The notes under the pieces: model-generated
What the model was told of the DNA's origin: nothing
The model's input: the letters and a program-made list of their open reading frames with translations, nothing else
Databases searched by the model: none
Part shown: in pieces, positions 43,698 through 54,373 of the stretch
Layout of the letters: the number at the start of each line of letters is the position of its first letter
Numbering within the stretch: the first letter of the stretch is position 1
Origin: Isoetes taiwanensis
Taxonomy: Eukaryota > Streptophyta > Lycopodiopsida > Isoetales > Isoetaceae
NCBI GenBank assembly: GCA_021234155.1
Contig: JAJEKV010000059.1
Location: forward strand, 351,844 to 415,843
DNA length: 64,000 nt
Direction of reading: 5' to 3'
Made by a program: the position numbers and the translations under genes

Positions 43698-44824
43698 GTT
43701 TAAGTCTTTTGATACTTACGTATCTCTCGAAGAGCTATCGTGCCCGGTCGAAACCTATGGGGCTTCCGCGGCTTGACGGTTTGCTTCAATAATGGGATGG
43801 ATTTCCCGCCGGTTGTCGGATGCTTTGCCCGCTGAACGATTTGCTCCCTTCTCTGAGCCGATGTCTTCTTGGCAATGGTGGCATTCTTCTGCAAGCGGGT
43901 CTTGTAATCCACGCCCCCTTTTACGGGTTTTGTATTCTTCCTCTTCCTATTACCCCACTCCCTATTCTTCCTATTTTGGCCTCCGCCCTGATCTACATGT
44001 TGATCCACATTTTGATCATCATTTTGATCTCCCTGCTGGTCAACATTCTGATCTCCCTGCTGATCAACTTGCTGGTCCCCTTCTTGGTCAACTTGCTGGT
44101 CCCCCTGCTGGTTTTGGGAATCCTCCTCTGCCTTACGGAGCCGCTCTCTCTCTCTCTGCATCCCTGGCCTCCTTGTCCAAGCGCACCTGTATTCGCCTGG
44201 CAATCTCCATATGGTACCGGGCCGGGTGAGCTCGCATGTCCGTTTGCACAAGGTCCATGCGATCTTGTGTGAAGGTAGGGGGAACATTTTCAAAAACAAA
44301 GGCATACAGTTCTTCGTTCCAAAAGAAATTAGGAAGAACGTAATGGTCTCTGTACATTAGCACATGGCCTTTACCCAGGTAATAGAAACTGCTAGCCCGC
44401 TCTTCGGGTAGAGCACTAGCTATCTGCCGAAGGTCTTCTGCTGAATCCGTTGGGCCTCTGTCCGGATAAGCTCAGCGGGATCTTCCTCCTCGCAGGCTAG
44501 TGGATAAAACTTGACAAGGGCCCAAGCTTGATCAGGCTGCTCTACAAGGGTGTAGGGTTGGTTTGTAGCGTTTAGCTTCATGAGGAAGCGGTCATTGAAA
44601 TGAAAGATTGGATAGGGGATTCTACGGCCCTCAGTGAAATGAGTTACAAGGAGGTCTAGAACAGTGTCAATCATAGGGGTATCACCCGAGAGATAGTCCA
44701 CTAGGACACTAAACAACTGGAAGACAGTCGCCTTCTTTAGGTCCACGGTGAGCTTGAAGCGCGGCATCATGGTACTTGCGATGGCTAGCAAGAGAGAGAA
44801 AGTAGGGCGCTCAAGCTTAGACAA
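43698..44824 (-). pseudogene. Gag-like ORF with histone H3-like C terminus, frameshifted
   Basis: Read on the minus strand in three overlapping frames. Part 1 (44824-44420) starts MSKLERPTFSLLLAIASTMM and is helical and unrecognised. Part 2 (about 44440-44133) contains FYYLGKGHVLMYRDHYVLPN and RRIQVRLDKEARDAERE. Part 3 (to 43698) has a Gln/Asp repeat, GDQQVDQ and variants about ten times, then a basic region, then TTGGKSIPLLKQ and KPHRFRPGTIALREIRKYQK, then Thr and a TAA. That last block matches the histone H3 alpha-N region in all but two of about 21 residues, and TTGGK resembles H3 residues 10-14. H3 would continue into its histone fold, which is absent. Two frameshifts (near 44430 and 44160) inactivate this copy. 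Fusion or capture is inferred. Confidence 0.65.
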
Positions 44825-44992
44825 GTGGCGCTAGGGTTTTAGGGTGGTTGCAAGGTGTCAGTGGAGGTCGGCTATGGCGAAAGAGGAGCTCAGGTCCGGC
44901 GGTTATGGTGGTAGGAAGTCGTGCAAAGAAACACACTTTTGAAAAAGTAACACAAATTTAAATTTAACTTTTAACTTTTTCAAAAAAAAATT

Positions 44993-45214
44993 TCAAATTT
45001 TTTTTTTTTTTAAAAACGGGCGCGTATAAAAATACGCGGGACCGTATGGGGTGCTGCGAGCGTTATACGCTCCTAACTCATCGAAATAAACACCTCGGAC
45101 GACAGCAGCGCCCCTTTTGACTTTTCGGCCTGCTGTTGGCTTTCCACCCTCGGGAGACGTGCCCCTAGGGTATTTGGGAGGTGCCCGATCCATTGGAACC
45201 ATTTTCGCCTCCAT
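44993..45214 (-). pseudogene. Small basic ORF upstream of the gag-like ORF
   Basis: 73 residues, starting MEAKMVPMDRAPPKYPRGTS, Pro/Gly/Lys-rich, ending in a run of Lys encoded by the adjacent A-rich tract. Family unknown. It sits between the leader and the main ORF of the same retroelement. Confidence 0.3.
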
Positions 45215-45279
45215 CTGAGCTACCTACAAAAAGTTATGACCTTCCGAATCTTGGGTCCTCCAGTCGCCCTAAACTTCTT

Positions 45280-45291
45280 AAGAACTTACAA

Positions 45292-45325
<34 letters not shown>

Positions 45326-45849
45326 ATTGCAAGGCTAAGTTTATATTAATGTATGCATAAAATATTTACAATGGGAAGGGAAAGGGGCCCCTTAGGGGCA
45401 TGAGCAAAATGCTCTATTACTGAGCCATCCTTAGCTCTCTTACATGCTATTGTTCGAGTGACGGCATCGTTTATGCTATTGTTCAAATGTCGGCATCATT
45501 TCCCCATGAGACCTTGAAATAGAGGAGGAACCCCTCAACAGAACCAATCCTATCAAAGGATTTGTCATATGCTGAACCCATTTTCCTTATGTGGGATATG
45601 GCCATTAGTGCCACGGCTTGATTAAAAGAATTCTGAATTTTGGTTATTGAGATTCCTTGGCCTCCAAGAGCAACGGAGCACCTATGCTTCCATATTGCCC
45701 ATAAGGCAACACATATGAGAGAGTAGCCAACTGTGTCGAGCTGCAGCATACCAATTCCTGGCCATTGGAGTTGAGTTTGATCAAGATGTAGAATTGGGGC
45801 AGCCCAATCCCAGAAGCCTCTGATCTTAGGACAGAAGAACTTACAATCT
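45280..45849 (-). mobile_element. 5'-truncated LINE insertion with perfect 15-bp target duplication
   Basis: AAGAACTTACAATCT occurs at 45280-45294 and 45835-45849. Between them, a 30-base T-run (poly-A tail on the minus strand) and 500 bp encode, on the minus strand, CPKIRGFWDWAAPILHLDQT and LICVALWAIWKHRCSVALGG. That is the region after the zinc-knuckle at the very end of L1-type plant LINE ORF2, with its usual W-x-IWKHR motif. The insertion is recent enough that the duplication is exact. It lies in the leader of the retroelement. Confidence 0.88.
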
Positions 45850-45980
45850 ATTACATTAACGTAGCACAAAACCAAACATCAAAGAGCTAAACAATCACAC
45901 TAGCTTAAACTCCCTCCTAACTACCGAACTAACGAGTTAGGGTTTGGTCAGTGCTATGATTTCGAGTAACCGAAATCACG

Positions 45981-45992
45981 GCTCTGATACCA
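45981..45992 (-). other. Primer-binding site for initiator tRNA-Met
   Basis: TGGTATCAGAGC on the minus strand, adjacent to an LTR-like end in GTCACA. Confidence 0.75.
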
Positions 45993-46022
45993 CTGTGACG
46001 CTCCCTGAACATATACGACACT

Positions 46023-46760
46023 CGAACATATCACTACCACCCCAAAACTGGGTCCACATGTTGTTTTTCTGTGTCTTTTTTGCAAAAAAAACAACACCAA
46101 AAAACTACGTGTTGTTTTTTGTCCGGATTTGCTAGAAATGACGTGTAGTTTTTAGCAAAATTTTTATACATGTAGTTTTTTTCGGAAAAAGTCTACACGT
46201 AGAATTTTGTCAAAATTATCTACGCGTAGAAATTAACATGTGTTTCTACATGTTGTTTTTTAAAAGTAGCTATAGTTTTCAAGTGTTGTTTTCCTAAAAA
46301 GTAGACATGTCGTTCTCAATAAACTTAAAAGGTCCACATGTTGCTTTTAACTGTTGTTTTTGCGAAAAACAAACTGAAAAACCACGTAAAGAATTTTGTC
46401 CGACTTTGCTAGAAACTACACGTAGGTTTCTGGGTTTTTTTCTTAGCTATGTTGTTTCCAAGTGTTGATTTTCACGAAAAATGATATGTGGTTACTCAAG
46501 AATAGCTGTTGTTTTCCAATAATGTTTTTCTGATGAGAAGGAATTTTGATATATAGTTTTACATATAAATCACATGTAGTTCTTTATAAAAGTAAAGACC
46601 TTTAGGTGTTGTTTTTCCAAAATAATATATGACGTGGTTTTAGAAGCATAATAAAGGACGCAGTTCTAAATGACGCTTAAAAACAGCATGATGAATTGTT
46701 TTTTTTATAAAGGATGTGGGTGTAAAAACAACATGATGTTGGAAAGAGGAAAACTTAGGA
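46023..46760. repeat. Diverged array of ACATGTTGTTTTT-type words
   Basis: Words such as TACATGTTGTTTTT, GTGTTGTTTTTCC and TCTACACGTAGA recur throughout. It may be LTR sequence of the retroelement to the left, but no partner LTR of this length exists in the window. Related words appear reversed in 62100-62620. Confidence 0.5.
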
Positions 46761-46942
46761 ATAACTCAATTTCATACTCAATTTCCTAACATATTTCCCC
46801 TTCGATTTGAGGGCTCCAGAACAACAGTCGATTTCAATACCTTAATCAAGATGACTCAAAATGGATATAAAGCGGCTGCTTGAGTATCTGTAATGCCATT
46901 ATTCCCACTTAACTGCCATTATTCCCACTATCTTATCCACAA

Positions 46943-47081
46943 CTGCAACCGCTTTATTTGTTGGAATTATTGGACACTATAACAGTCCAAGCTTCTCCTT
47001 TACAAATCTGCCCTGCAACCACTTTATTTGTTGGAATTATTGGACACTATAACAGTCCAAGCTTCTCCTTTACAAATCTGC
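46943..47081 (+). repeat. 69-bp tandem duplication
   Basis: Units 46943-47011 and 47013-47081, from CTGCAACC to AAATCTGC, differ by one base. Confidence 0.85.
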
Positions 47082-47668
47082 GTCTTTCGGCGCAAAATGC
47101 ACGAGTCGACATAACACCTTCTGCAATTGCCCAGATAAATGAGGAGTTAATATTGGATGGATCGTTTAGAATCAGATCCAAACAATGATGTAATAAATCT
47201 AGGATGTATAAAAAGGAAAACAAAAAAGTTCGAAATGACCAAAATCTGATGAATAAGAGCATGAAAATTTGGAAGAAATCTAAAGCTGTGGAAAAAAACG
47301 TTGCTAGCAGAGGTGATAGATTATGCAAAAGAGCTCCACCAAAAGCTGTGTTATGAATGGAGAAAACGAAGTAGGCAGCACAAAGGAGCTAATGCGTGAT
47401 TTCGACCTTCCTGGCTACGTAATTATGTGATGAATTAAGCTGTGTTATAAATGGAAAAATCAAAGTGAGCCTTCCCGCAAATAATAGCACAGAAAGTCAA
47501 ACAAGATGTAGGCATAGACTCTTTAAACGAACAGGTGCTGATAAGGACATTGCCATGCTGCGACGATCTGCGGGATCTGCTATCAGATTAGATCAGGGCT
47601 TTGAGAAGCCTAAAGCTGGAGCAGAAATAATGGCCGCATATTTGGCCGAAATCGAAGCAGCAAACTGG
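47082..47668. other. Host sequence left of the LTR element
   Basis: A plus-strand frame (about 47465-47673) reads DKDIAMLRRSAGSAIRLDQG and MAAYLAEIEAANWE, protein-like but unrecognised, and is cut by the LTR insertion. Continuation on the right side (50219 onward) is not clearly in frame. Confidence 0.3.
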
Positions 47669-47673
47669 GAGAA

Positions 47674-48328
47674 TGATATGGTGGTGCTCGGGGGAGTGGT
47701 TGTCGGGAGCAAGAGTATGAGAAAGAAAGCCGTAAATGTTCATGTTAACCCTTGGACCCAAGTATCTTAGTGAATATACAATAAGTTAAGTTAGCAATTA
47801 TCCTTAGCTAGACCATTGGGGGATATTTTTATCTAATATAAGATAGGACAAGTTATAAACCATAAGCTAATCTAAGAACCTTAGAAAAGATAGTAAACTA
47901 TTATTATAGTTAAGAGAGGTACGCATCTATTATATCTGTGGGCATAAAGGTGTACTTTTAATGTTAAAAAGGGACTTGGGCTAAATATAAGGACGTCATT
48001 CAAGTAAGGCCTATTAAGGGATACCTTTACCTTTTCAAAAAGGAAGTGAATGTTACAAGAGTAAGCGTATGTGAGGGCAAAGCTTGTTTCTATCCCAATT
48101 GAACATCTAAGCCAAATCCTAAGCCTAGCCTATTCCTCAAATTTATGTTTTTGCTACAAAGGATTTGTAGTGGTTAATTTGCGTTATTGCCTTTCTTTGA
48201 AAGTCTCTTGCTCAAGGACAATCCGGTTGGGTGGAGAGCTTACCCGGAAGGGTGGATTTGTGCTTACTTAACCTATTTCTTGACGATTGTTTTTGCAGTA
48301 GATCTTTGGAGACTAGCTAATCGTATCA
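47674..48328 (+). repeat. 5' LTR, 655 bp
   Basis: Contains a GCTAAATATAAGGACG motif (47973) that could serve as TATA region. A short frame of 60-66 residues within the LTR occurs in both copies but has no known motif. Confidence 0.95.
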
Positions 48329-48331
48329 AAT

Positions 48332-48344
48332 TGGTATCAGAGCC
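48332..48344 (+). other. Primer-binding site (initiator tRNA-Met)
   Basis: TGGTATCAGAGCC begins three bases after the 5' LTR. Confidence 0.9.
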
Positions 48345-49307
48345 AAGTTCCGATTTCTCTTGGAGCCTGTGTGTTTTTTATTTTGTTTATTTTGAGTGAA
48401 TGAGTAAGAACTAATCTAATTGCTTTATTAGAAATATTTTGGTATTTGTTTGAGCAAAATTAAAAGCCTTGAAGAAGTAAGACTAGGTCTCGAGGAATGT
48501 AACTAGAATTGTAGATGGCGTAAGAGCATTAACTTGTTTTTTTTGCATGAATTCCCTCAAGTGTTCTGCTCCAAAAAGATTTAGGGTATTGACTGAATCT
48601 CGGCCAGAATCAAAGCTTGAAAGACGTGCTAGGAAACAATGCTAGTTATGAACCAATTAATGAAGAATCGAGAAAATCATAGGTCGCTTGGACCATGAAG
48701 TGATTGGTTAATATGAAATAATTGCGAGCATAACTTAGGATAGAAGTTTAATGAATATGGAGATGGGTCGTGCCATGATCTCTCCCTAGGTTGTGATTGA
48801 TTAGATCTTCATAAGTGTCCGCATTTCATTTGAAGCCATTAATAAACCGTTCGAAGCCTTAGAATTTTCTATAATATTTCTGTGGGTATGTTGAAAGAAA
48901 AATCATTTGAGGATATGTTAGTAAAGCAACATACCATTTGGTCATTGAATTCTCTAGGTTATTAATGTGTAAGACATGAACCTATGCTAGGTGATACATG
49001 CAATTATTGGTATAATCCAAAGAACCATACCATTTGGTTGGGTTTGTAGGTTCTAATGTCATGATTGAGTTTTTCGCAGGACATAGAAATTGTCATGCAG
49101 GGAATTATTTTGGGAGATATTCTTACCTTCTTATTGGCACATGAGCAACCTAAGTTTTAGGCGTTTGTGGCTATAAGGTAAACAGATATTTGAATTACAT
49201 TTGCCTTAGGAAAAACCAAGGTGGAAGTATAAGGTGTTCTTTTCTTAGGTGTAGTGTATGGTAAGTCCCGAGACAACTAATATATTTTGCAAAACATAAT
49301 AGTTGGA

Positions 49308-49480
49308 CTTGGAAAATTTTTTTAGCCTAAAGGGCTGGACTTGAAAAATTTTTAGCCTAAAGGGTCTGGACTTGAAAATTTTTAGCCTAAAGGTTTGGAC
49401 TTGGAAAATTTTTAGCCTAAAGAAATTTTGGACTTGAAATTTTTAGCCTAAAGGGCTGGACTTGACCATTTTCGATTATG
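49308..49480 (+). repeat. Tandem repeat of about 29 bp in the LTR element interior
   Basis: Six copies of TTGGACTTGAAAATTTTTAG followed by CCTAAAGG, just upstream of the polypurine tract. Confidence 0.85.
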
Positions 49481-49548
49481 CAGATTGCAACCATGGACTT
49501 GGTTGTGTTAATTTGCCATATAATTCTTGATCGAGGACGATCAATCCC

Positions 49549-49560
49549 AAGAAGGGGAGG
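49549..49560 (+). other. Polypurine tract
   Basis: AAGAAGGGGAGG, three bases before the 3' LTR, where second-strand priming occurs. Confidence 0.85.
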
Positions 49561-49563
49561 AAT

Positions 49564-50218
49564 TGATATGGTGGTGCTCGGGGGAGTGGTTGTCGGGAGC
49601 AAGAGTATGAGAAAGAAAGCCGTAAATGTTCATGTTAACCCTTGGACCCAAGTATCTTAGTGAATATACAATAAGTTAAGTTAGCAATTATCCTTAGCTA
49701 GACCATTGGGGGATATTTTTATCTAATATAAGATAGGACAAGTTATAAACCATAAGCTAATCTAAGAACCTTAGAAAAGATAGTAAACTATTATTATAGT
49801 TAAGAGAGGTACGCATCTATTATATCTATGGGCATAAAGGTGTACTTTTAATGTTAAAAAGGGACTTGGGCTAAATATAAGGACGTCATTCAAGTAAGGC
49901 CTATTAAGGGATACCTTTACCTTTTCAAAAAGGAAGTGAATGTTACAAGAGTAAGCGTATGTGAGGGCAAAGCTTGTTTCTATCCCAATTGAACATCTAA
50001 GCCAAATCCTAAGCCTAGCCTATTCCTCAAATTTATGTTTTTGCTACAAAGGATTTGTAGTGGCTAATTTGCGTTATTGCCTTTCTTTGGAAGTCTCTTG
50101 CTCAAGGACAATCCGGTTGGGTGGAGAGCTTACCCGGAAGGGTGGATTTGTGCTTACTTAACCTGTTTCTTGACGATTGTTTTTGCAGTAGATCTTTGGA
50201 GACTAGCTAATCGTATCA
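49564..50218 (+). repeat. 3' LTR, 655 bp
   Basis: Identical to the 5' LTR except for four transitions (in the TATATCTATGGGC, TAGTGGCTAAT, CTTTGGAAGTC and ACCTGTTTC contexts). Confidence 0.95.
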
Positions 50219-50223
50219 GAGAA

Positions 50224-50870
50224 ACTATGGTGCCGGATAAACTATGGTCCCGGAAGTCTGTTACCATGGTAGATTTGATCATGGCCAAGGCTTGGCACAT
50301 TCTCTGGATGCTCAGATGCCATCTCCAGAAAGGACCTACGAAAATCAGACATCAGGGAGCTGAATGACATGCAAGGGATCAACTGAAGAATATAGAAGCG
50401 GATTCACCTTGACGGATCTTCTGCAACCTCAAGAACAGGCATGCACAGGTAAGCATGGCTTTACTGTGGAAAACAAGAACAAGGATGTGAACAAGGACAG
50501 TAAAGCCATGCTGGAAAACAAGGATGATGTTGCCGCTTTGTATGCCATGTCTGTTTCAATGGCTCTTCTTTCCTATGCACTGAAGTATCCTGCCGGATTA
50601 GTTTGCAAGATCCGAATTCTTTGCACAAGTGCCAGCGACCACAGCAGAGGGCGGATATGCAGAGGCCGAAGAAGAGGATGAAGAATGCTGGAGGATGAGG
50701 AAGACGAAGGCGGGAACAGACATGGCATGCAAAGCGGCAAGGCGGGAATTCGGTCGACCAATAGAACAATAGGCTCTGGATCAAAATCCAAGCCATTAAT
50801 TAAGACCACATCTCGGCCGTTTATTTGGTATTTTCTTTTTAAGTGGCTTTCTTACAATTTTCTATGGTAC
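50224..50870. other. Host sequence right of the LTR element
   Basis: Frames at 50364-50681 and 50685-50873 are protein-like in places (LENKDDVAALYAMSVSMALL) but unrecognised and short. An AGGTAAGC donor-like site occurs at 50449. Confidence 0.3.
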
Positions 50871-50904
50871 TAGTAATGGTGCCCAGTGTTGCTGGGCATA
50901 AGTT
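50871..50904 (-). mobile_element. Helitron 3' terminus (minus)
   Basis: Minus-strand reading: TATGCCCAGCAACACTGGGC, ACCATTA, CTAG, with host A at 50870. The matching 5' end may be TCTTATATTATAATG reading leftward from 55735, with a second Helitron nested between. Confidence 0.6.
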
Positions 50905-50999
50905 TGGAACCTATGTGGATGGAAACCTATTCAGCCCAGTCTTCTTTTCATAAATGAATATAATAGAAACCAAGCCCAATGCTGTAAAAGGTTTTTGTG

Positions 51000-52548
51000 C
51001 ATTTAATAACCTTCCCTTTGTTTTTTGCTCTATTCTATGTTTTCCCTTTTCCTCATTATCCTATACACTTTCCTTTTTCCTTTTCCCTTTGTTCTTATTT
51101 TTCCCGCACGTTATCTTTTTCCCTTCCCCCTCCCCCCCTTTTTTTAGCCCCCTTCCCCTTCCCCTTTTTCCCTTTCCCTTTCTCTTTCTTTGATAGGCTT
51201 ATTCTCTTCCCTCTTCATCTTTTTCCTGCCCTTCCCATTTTTCCCCTTTCTTTTCCTTTCCCTTTTTCCTTTTCCCATGCCTTTTTTCCTTCTCTTTTCT
51301 CCACCTTTTCATGTGACCCTTTTCTTCTTTTCCCACCCTCTTCCTCTTTATCCTGTGCTCTTTTTGCCTTCTCTTTTCCCATTTCCCTCTCCCCTTTTCC
51401 TGGTGCCCTTTTTTTTTCCCTTTTTCGCTTCCCTTTTCTTTTTTCCTTTCCCTTCCCTTTCCCACCCTTTCGCTTTTCTCCGTGCCCTTTTTCCCCTTTC
51501 CCTTTCCCCTTCCCTTTCCCTTTCCCTTTCCTCCTTCCTTTTCATTCTCGCTTTCCCTTTCCCTTTTCTTATTCTCCACCTTTTTTACGTGCCCCTTTTC
51601 CTTTTTTCCCCATCCTCCTTCGCCTTTTCCCTCTTCCTTTCCCTTTTTTTTCTTTCCCATGCTCTTTTTCCCTTCCTTTTTTCCCTTTCCTCATCCTTTC
51701 CCTCTTCCCTTTTTTTTTCGTCCCTTTTCCCCTTCCTCTCTTCCTCTTTTTTCATTTCCTTGCTCTCCACCCTTTTCCCCCTCCCTTTTCCTCTTTTTGT
51801 TACCGTTTCCCTCTTTCTTTTTTCTCGGTGCCTTTTTATCTTCCTTTTCCCCCTCCCTTTTTCTTTTCCCCTTCCTCTGTCCCTTTTTCTATGTCATTTT
51901 CCTCTTTCTTTCTCCTCTTTCCTCACCTTTTCTCTCTAACCTTTTCCTTTCTTTTTTCGATGCCCTATTTTGCTTCCCTTTTTCTCTTTCTTCACCCTTT
52001 CCCTTTTCCTTTTTTTTGCATGCCCTTTCCGCCTTCCCTTTTGCCCTTTTTCTCGTGCCCTTTTTCTAGGTTCCATTTTCCCCTTTCCATCTCCCTTTTT
52101 CTTTTTTCCTTTCCCTTTCCCTTTTTTACATGTACTTTGTTCGTCCCCTTCTTCCACCCTTTTCCTGTTCAGCTTTTTCCCCACCCTTTTCTCACCGTTT
52201 CCCTATTTCCCTTTTCTAGATGCCTTTTTATCTTTCTTTTCCCCCTCTCTTTTTCTTTTCCCATTTCTCTTTCCCTTTTTCCATGCCATTTTCCCCTTCC
52301 TCTCTCTTCTTTCTTCATCTTTTCTCTCTAACTTTTTCCCTTTCTTTTTTCGATACTATCTTTTCACTTCCCTTTTCCTCTTTTCTTCACCATTTTCCTC
52401 TTTCCTTTTTTCCCATGCCCGTTTTCCCTTCCCTTTTGCCCTTTTCCTAATGCCTTTTTTCCAGATTCCCTTTTCCCCATTCAATCTCCCTTTTGGTTTT
52501 TTCCTTTCTCTTCCCCTTTTCCCATATGCTTTTGTTCGCTCCCTTTTC
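51000..52548. repeat. 1.5-kb polypyrimidine tract, (CCCTTTTCC)-like
   Basis: Almost only C and T on the plus strand, built from CCCTTTTCC and CTTTTTCC words with ATGCC/GTGCC interruptions about every 60-90 bp. The 444-residue and smaller Phe/Pro/Ser frames on the plus strand and Lys/Glu/Arg frames on the minus strand are products of composition. Such homopurine-homopyrimidine DNA can form triplexes. Confidence 0.85.
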
Positions 52549-52802
52549 TTCTTTATATTATAATGTTATTGGGTAAGTATGTCGTCAACCAAACCCTAAA
52601 TTGGGCGGCTGAGATTAAATCACGCCACGTGGGCATCATCTCGCCCTTCGTATTGTGGTGTGGTTGCCTTCTCCTCATCGAACAGCCGCCATGGCCATCC
52701 TCTGCGCTAAATCCCGCTAGGCTAGAACTCTAGATGGTTTTCTTAGTTTAGGGTATTGTTTGTGTGGAGTAACCTGCATCCTCTCTGTCGGGAAAAATAT
52801 GA

Positions 52803-53145
52803 TTGGGGCATTTTGAGCTCCCAGCTATGGTGGATTCCTGCAGCGATGGTGGAACAATGGACCCATTAGGTGTAGGCACAGGATCTGGAGCTCCCTTTAT
52901 GCTGAACATCAGTCGAAGAAGCAAAGAAGGATGTGCCAGAAGCTCGATCTTGCAACAACAGCTATGGCATATGATGGCTGCAAAGGATTCTGCAGTATCG
53001 GCATGGATTCTTGCGCTGAAAATTTTTAAGGGTTGCAGGGGCGGCCGAAGGAAGGATGCCATAGCCAGGTTATGTTGCCCCTCTTTGCAGAGCTGTCATG
53101 ATTTGACAAATATGCAATTCTTCTGCAGGGTATTCGTTGTTCTGA
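52803..53145 (+). pseudogene. Coding-like lead-in to the PPR fragment
   Basis: A 149-residue frame (52803-53252) starts MGHFELPAMVDSCSDGGTMD. Its first 110 residues show no PPR motif and may be exon, UTR or chance. It runs out of frame with the PPR sequence that follows. Confidence 0.25.
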
Positions 53146-53149
53146 AAAT

Positions 53150-53718
53150 GTTGTTCAGGAGATGCAACAATCTGGTAGAATACTGGAAGAAACACGAGCC
53201 GACCCATTTTCTGTATCTTCTGCAGGTAATGCATTGGGTTCAGAATCGTTAACATTATTTAAAGAAATGGAACTTCGTGGCATATTTTCTAATGTGGAGA
53301 CGTTTGTCTGCATATGGAGGTTTGTGCTAGCTTACGAGCCTTAGACATGGGTAGAGAGATACGCCAGGAACTTTTGAGGTAGGGGTATGAAAAACATTTG
53401 TTTGTTGTGCTTGCTATGCACACTAAATGCGGTGCACTGATAGAGGCCCAAGAAATATTCGATCAGTTGCCAATTTGATTTGAGATGTTGGATTTTAGCT
53501 TGCACTAATTCTAGGATATTCAGAAAATGGTGTTGATGAAGTTTCATTAAAAGCTTTTGAACAGAAGAAAATGGATGGAATCTTATCAAACAGCTTCACA
53601 TGTGTTACCTCTTTATTAGCATGTAAGGTCCTAGATAGGGGCAGGAAAATACACATTGAGCTCAAGAGAAAAGATTTTAAACAGACATTTTTGTTGGCAA
53701 TACTTTAGTTGACAATAG
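53150..53718 (+). pseudogene. Pentatricopeptide-repeat (PPR) gene fragment
   Basis: PPR proteins bind organellar RNA. Pieces in several frames: SLTLFKEMELRGIFSNVETF (a PPR B helix and turn), GREIRQELLR, stop, GYEKHLFVVLAMHTKCGALI then EAQEIFDQLP, GVDEVSLKAFEQKKMDGILS with NSFTCVTSLLAC, and DIFVGNTLVDN. These are the E-M-x-x-x-G, T-F-x-C-x-L and FVGN-x-LVD phrases of plant P/PLS-class PPRs. Stops at about 53341 and 53377 and several frameshifts make it dead. It lies inside Helitron-type ends, which suggests gene capture. Confidence 0.75.
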
Positions 53719-53735
53719 AATAGAATAGAATTGTT
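53715..53735 (-). repeat. Short (ATTCT)n on the minus strand
   Basis: AATAGAATAGAATAGAATTG; possibly the tail of a tiny LINE fragment, or a simple repeat. Confidence 0.4.
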
Positions 53736-54287
53736 TAAAGAAAGCTTACTGGTGATTTTGGACCTTTGCGAAAATAGGAAGGTCAGTAGTCATGGGTCGA
53801 TACTGCAGAAAGGGCTCTTGCTGAACATGGCAAAAACATGGTAAAAACAAGCAGATATGACCTGATAGTCTGGATATAGAAGCTAATCTGGTTCTATAAG
53901 TAAATATAGATGCTGGAAGTGCCGATTTACTGAAGCCAGGATTTGGCTAGGCTGCATACTTTGACATGATGTGGGACTGATGCAGAAGTAGTTGACAGTT
54001 GATGCTTTGTGTTATGAGAAATGCTCAAATTTGCATAAAGTATTATTTCAGATGCAGTGACAAGAATTGCAAATGTCACAATGGTGTCACAATGGTGGAG
54101 GTTTTCTACCAAATAAAATATCCAATTAAGCAGCTTCAACATAAGGCCAGATTTTGTTGATGCAATGCAATGCAAATTTTGAAGAAGATGCATCATGATA
54201 ACAATATCACTTTGAAGGAGATTGTGACGTCTAAAGGTGACATACTGGCCAAGAAGCTTTTTATTATATTTGATTTTTCCTTCCAGT

Positions 54288-54373
54288 TCCTAACGAAGAT
54301 GAGAAAAACAGCAAGCAACGTATTTTGCATGATCAGGCAAAACAAAGCAACACCTACGATCCACCAAAGCCAG
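54288..54373 (+). pseudogene. Orphan exon with intact splice sites
   Basis: After the acceptor TTTCCTTCCAG the sequence reads TTCCTAACGAAGATG and on to CCACCAAAGCCAG, then GTAATT. One frame translates as PNEDEKNSKQRILHDQAKQS followed by NTYDPPKPG, hydrophilic and open throughout. The parent gene is not recognised. Confidence 0.4.

Larger units (their letters stand above)
43662..46022 (-). mobile_element. Damaged LTR-type retroelement, minus orientation
   Basis: On the minus strand, TGGTATCAGAGC (45992-45981) is the standard plant primer-binding site for initiator tRNA-Met, one base after the sequence ending GGGAGCGTCACA, as an LTR end should. The last 27 bp of that LTR (TGACGCTCCC...ACACT, 45996-46022 on the plus strand) recur at 43662-43688, ten bases past the last stop codon, so only the tip of the 3' LTR remains or repeats. 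Between lie a leader, a small ORF (45214-44993), a poly-A-rich spacer and a gag-like ORF ending in a histone H3-like segment. No protease, RT or integrase is present. A LINE fragment is inserted in the leader. Confidence 0.62.
47674..50218 (+). mobile_element. Complete non-autonomous LTR retrotransposon, 2545 bp
   Basis: Two LTRs of exactly 655 bp (47674-48328 and 49564-50218), both starting TGATATGG and ending CGTATCA, flank a 1235-bp interior. GAGAA duplicates flank the whole (47669-47673 and 50219-50223). The primer-binding site TGGTATCAGAGCC is at 48332-48344 and a polypurine tract AAGAAGGGGAGG at 49549-49560. The LTRs differ at four positions, all transitions, so the insertion is young. 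No ORF of note exists in the interior, which makes it a TRIM/LARD-type passenger needing gag-pol in trans. Confidence 0.95.

Noticed and set aside
50997-52563. Open frames of 444, 249, 197 and 195 residues on the plus strand
   Set aside because: They are Phe/Pro/Ser/Leu-only products of a polypyrimidine tract open in several frames at once; no domain or normal composition.
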